DNA of 64,000 nt from Thermoleophilaceae bacterium (GTDB lineage Bacteria; Actinomycetota; Thermoleophilia; Solirubrobacterales; Thermoleophilaceae), in the NCBI GenBank assembly GCA_036378175.1, contig DASUWY010000079.1:42206-106205 (forward strand), in the 5' to 3' direction. The position numbers and the translations under genes are program-made. The notes below the pieces were generated by a model. That model was not told the DNA's origin. It saw only the letters and a list, made by a program, of their open reading frames with translations, and ran no database searches. How positions within the stretch are numbered: the stretch's first letter is position 1; every line of letters starts with the position of its first letter. This document shows positions 61,863-64,000 of the stretch, in pieces.

Positions 61863-62207
61863 TCAGCTCTTCTTGCGGTCCACCGCCCGCTCGAGCTGCG
61901 CCTTGTTCATGCTCGAGCGACCCTCGATGTTCAGCTTCTTCGCCTCGTTGTAGAGCTGATCGCGCGTGCGGCCCTTGGCGCGGTTCGTGCCGGAGCGCTG
62001 GCCCCCGCGGCGGCTGGACGACATGTCCTGCGTCGAGGTCCTCGACCGCGTGCGCGACTCGCCGGAACGCGCGCGCTCCTTGTTCACCGTGCGCGCGGCG
62101 ATCTCCTCGGCGCGCGACTCGGACGCCCCCTGGTCCTTCTCGCTCTGCTTGATGTGCTCGTACTGCCGGGCGCGCTTGGTGCCCTTCTTTACGCCACGCG
62201 GAGGCAT
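61863..62207 (-). CDS. Rho_N-domain small basic protein (often annotated plasmid stabilization protein)
   Basis: A 114-residue protein from ATG 62207. The N-terminus MPPRGVKKGTKRARQYEHIK and the following EEIAARTVNKERARSGE are a widely conserved bacterial segment. A Ser/Arg-rich linker leads to a C-terminal helix-extended-loop-helix (TRDQLYNEAKKLNIEGRSSM then NKAQLERAVDR), similar to the Rho termination factor N-terminal domain, which binds nucleic acid. No plasmid genes are nearby, so the annotation name should not be taken literally. Confidence 0.8.
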   Translation of the reverse strand: MPPRGVKKGTKRARQYEHIKQSEKDQGASESRAEEIAARTVNKERARSGESRTRSRTSTQDMSSSRRGGQRSGTNRAKGRTRDQLYNEAKKLNIEGRSSMNKAQLERAVDRKKS

Positions 62208-62276
62208 GACACTCCTCTCGTCAACTTGTCCACCGAGCACGCGGGTACCCGTCCTGCCCGGATAGCATGCCCGCCC

Positions 62277-62515
62277 TTGGACCTCCGCCTCGAACAGATA
62301 ATCCTCGAGACCGACCGCTGGCGGATCGAGGGGCAGCTCACCCTTCCGGCGGAGGGCTACCGCAGCCGCCTGTCCGACTACGTGAACCAGCGCGACCGCG
62401 AGTTCTTCTCGCTTCAGGACGCGAAGCTCACGTCACTCGATTCGCCGGATGTCGTTGAGCAGATGGCGTTCGTGATGGTGGCTCGCCGCCACATCCGCCT
62501 GATAGCCCCCGGCTC

Positions 62516-62519
<4 letters not shown>
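62277..62519 (+). CDS. Small conserved protein, DUF6812-like
   Basis: About 80 residues from TTG 62277; the frame is open further upstream but only the later part looks protein-like: IILETDRWRIEGQLTLP, GYRSRLSDYVNQRDREF and VEQMAFVMVARRHIRLI. This beta-rich pattern is found in many actinobacterial and other genomes as an uncharacterised small domain; the DUF number is from memory. It is divergent from the Rho_N-type gene and overlaps the glutamine-synthetase-like gene by 4 bp, tail to tail. Confidence 0.65.

Positions 62520-64000
<1,481 letters not shown>

Noticed and set aside
61863..62207. Plasmid stabilization gene as sign of an integrated plasmid
   Set aside because: The common database name comes from weak similarity; no toxin, partition or replication genes and no change in base composition are visible here.

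Overview
The window is very GC-rich, gene-dense bacterial chromosome with GTG and TTG starts common and many genes overlapping by 1-17 bp. NucS in place of MutS/MutL mismatch repair, an F420-type LLM reductase, a decayed deazaflavin (DDN-type) reductase, a WS/DGAT acyltransferase and FadR-type regulators point to an actinobacterium. A soil lineage such as Thermoleophilia/Solirubrobacterales would fit, but no rRNA is present to settle it. I see no tRNA, rRNA, CRISPR array, phage or insertion sequence.

Layout. 1-2.7 kb: end of an isoquinoline-oxidoreductase-type molybdenum hydroxylase (large then small subunit). 2.8-14.6 kb: ordinary genes (SF2 helicase, GNAT/FemAB-like transferase, TerC, NDH-2, amidohydrolase, MFS exporter, NAD-dependent epimerase, large LuxR/ATPase regulator). 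14.6-33.8 kb: a large catabolic locus of two divergent operons. 34-53 kb: cytochrome c, stress-type small proteins, membrane proteins, NucS, sulfite-oxidase-like enzyme, ABC exporter, Ppx/GppA, response regulator, WS/DGAT, and an F420-reductase pseudogene. 53.3-55.4 kb: GGDEF/EAL protein. 55.5-61.8 kb: a second molybdenum hydroxylase operon with its MoxR/VWA maturation pair and a MocA-like nucleotidyltransferase. 61.9-64 kb: Rho_N-type small protein, glutamine-synthetase-like ligase and the end of an SDR gene.

Main result. The 14.6-33.8 kb locus looks like a vitamin B6 (pyridoxal/pyridoxamine) degradation island of unusual composition. Five proteins resemble the Mesorhizobium loti pathway enzymes as I remember them: pyridoxamine-pyruvate aminotransferase (30582-31775), pyridoxal 4-dehydrogenase (16053-16784), 4-pyridoxolactonase (16797-17552), the 3-hydroxyacyl-CoA-dehydrogenase-like FHMPC dehydrogenase (17565-18485) and a class II aldolase-type candidate for the HMPDC decarboxylase (21249-21998). 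The flavin ring-opening oxygenase (MHPCO) and the acetamidomethylene-succinate hydrolase of the classical route are absent from the locus. In their place are a three-subunit molybdenum hydroxylase whose FAD subunit lies in the opposite operon, an M29/NicX-superfamily metalloenzyme, an LLM flavin monooxygenase, a cupin, a VOC protein and an M20 amidohydrolase. A BMP-type ABC importer heads the 16-gene leftward operon, a GntR/FadR regulator sits inside it, and a perfect 7-bp inverted repeat lies between the two operons. The inference is a variant B6 pathway in which the pyridine ring is first hydroxylated by the molybdoenzyme and then opened by a non-MHPCO enzyme.

Other points: two intergenic elements built of inverted 7-bp tandem repeats (33757-33951 and 55395-55479), a membrane protein made of three copies of one W-rich unit, and an F420-reductase pseudogene with a visible internal deletion.
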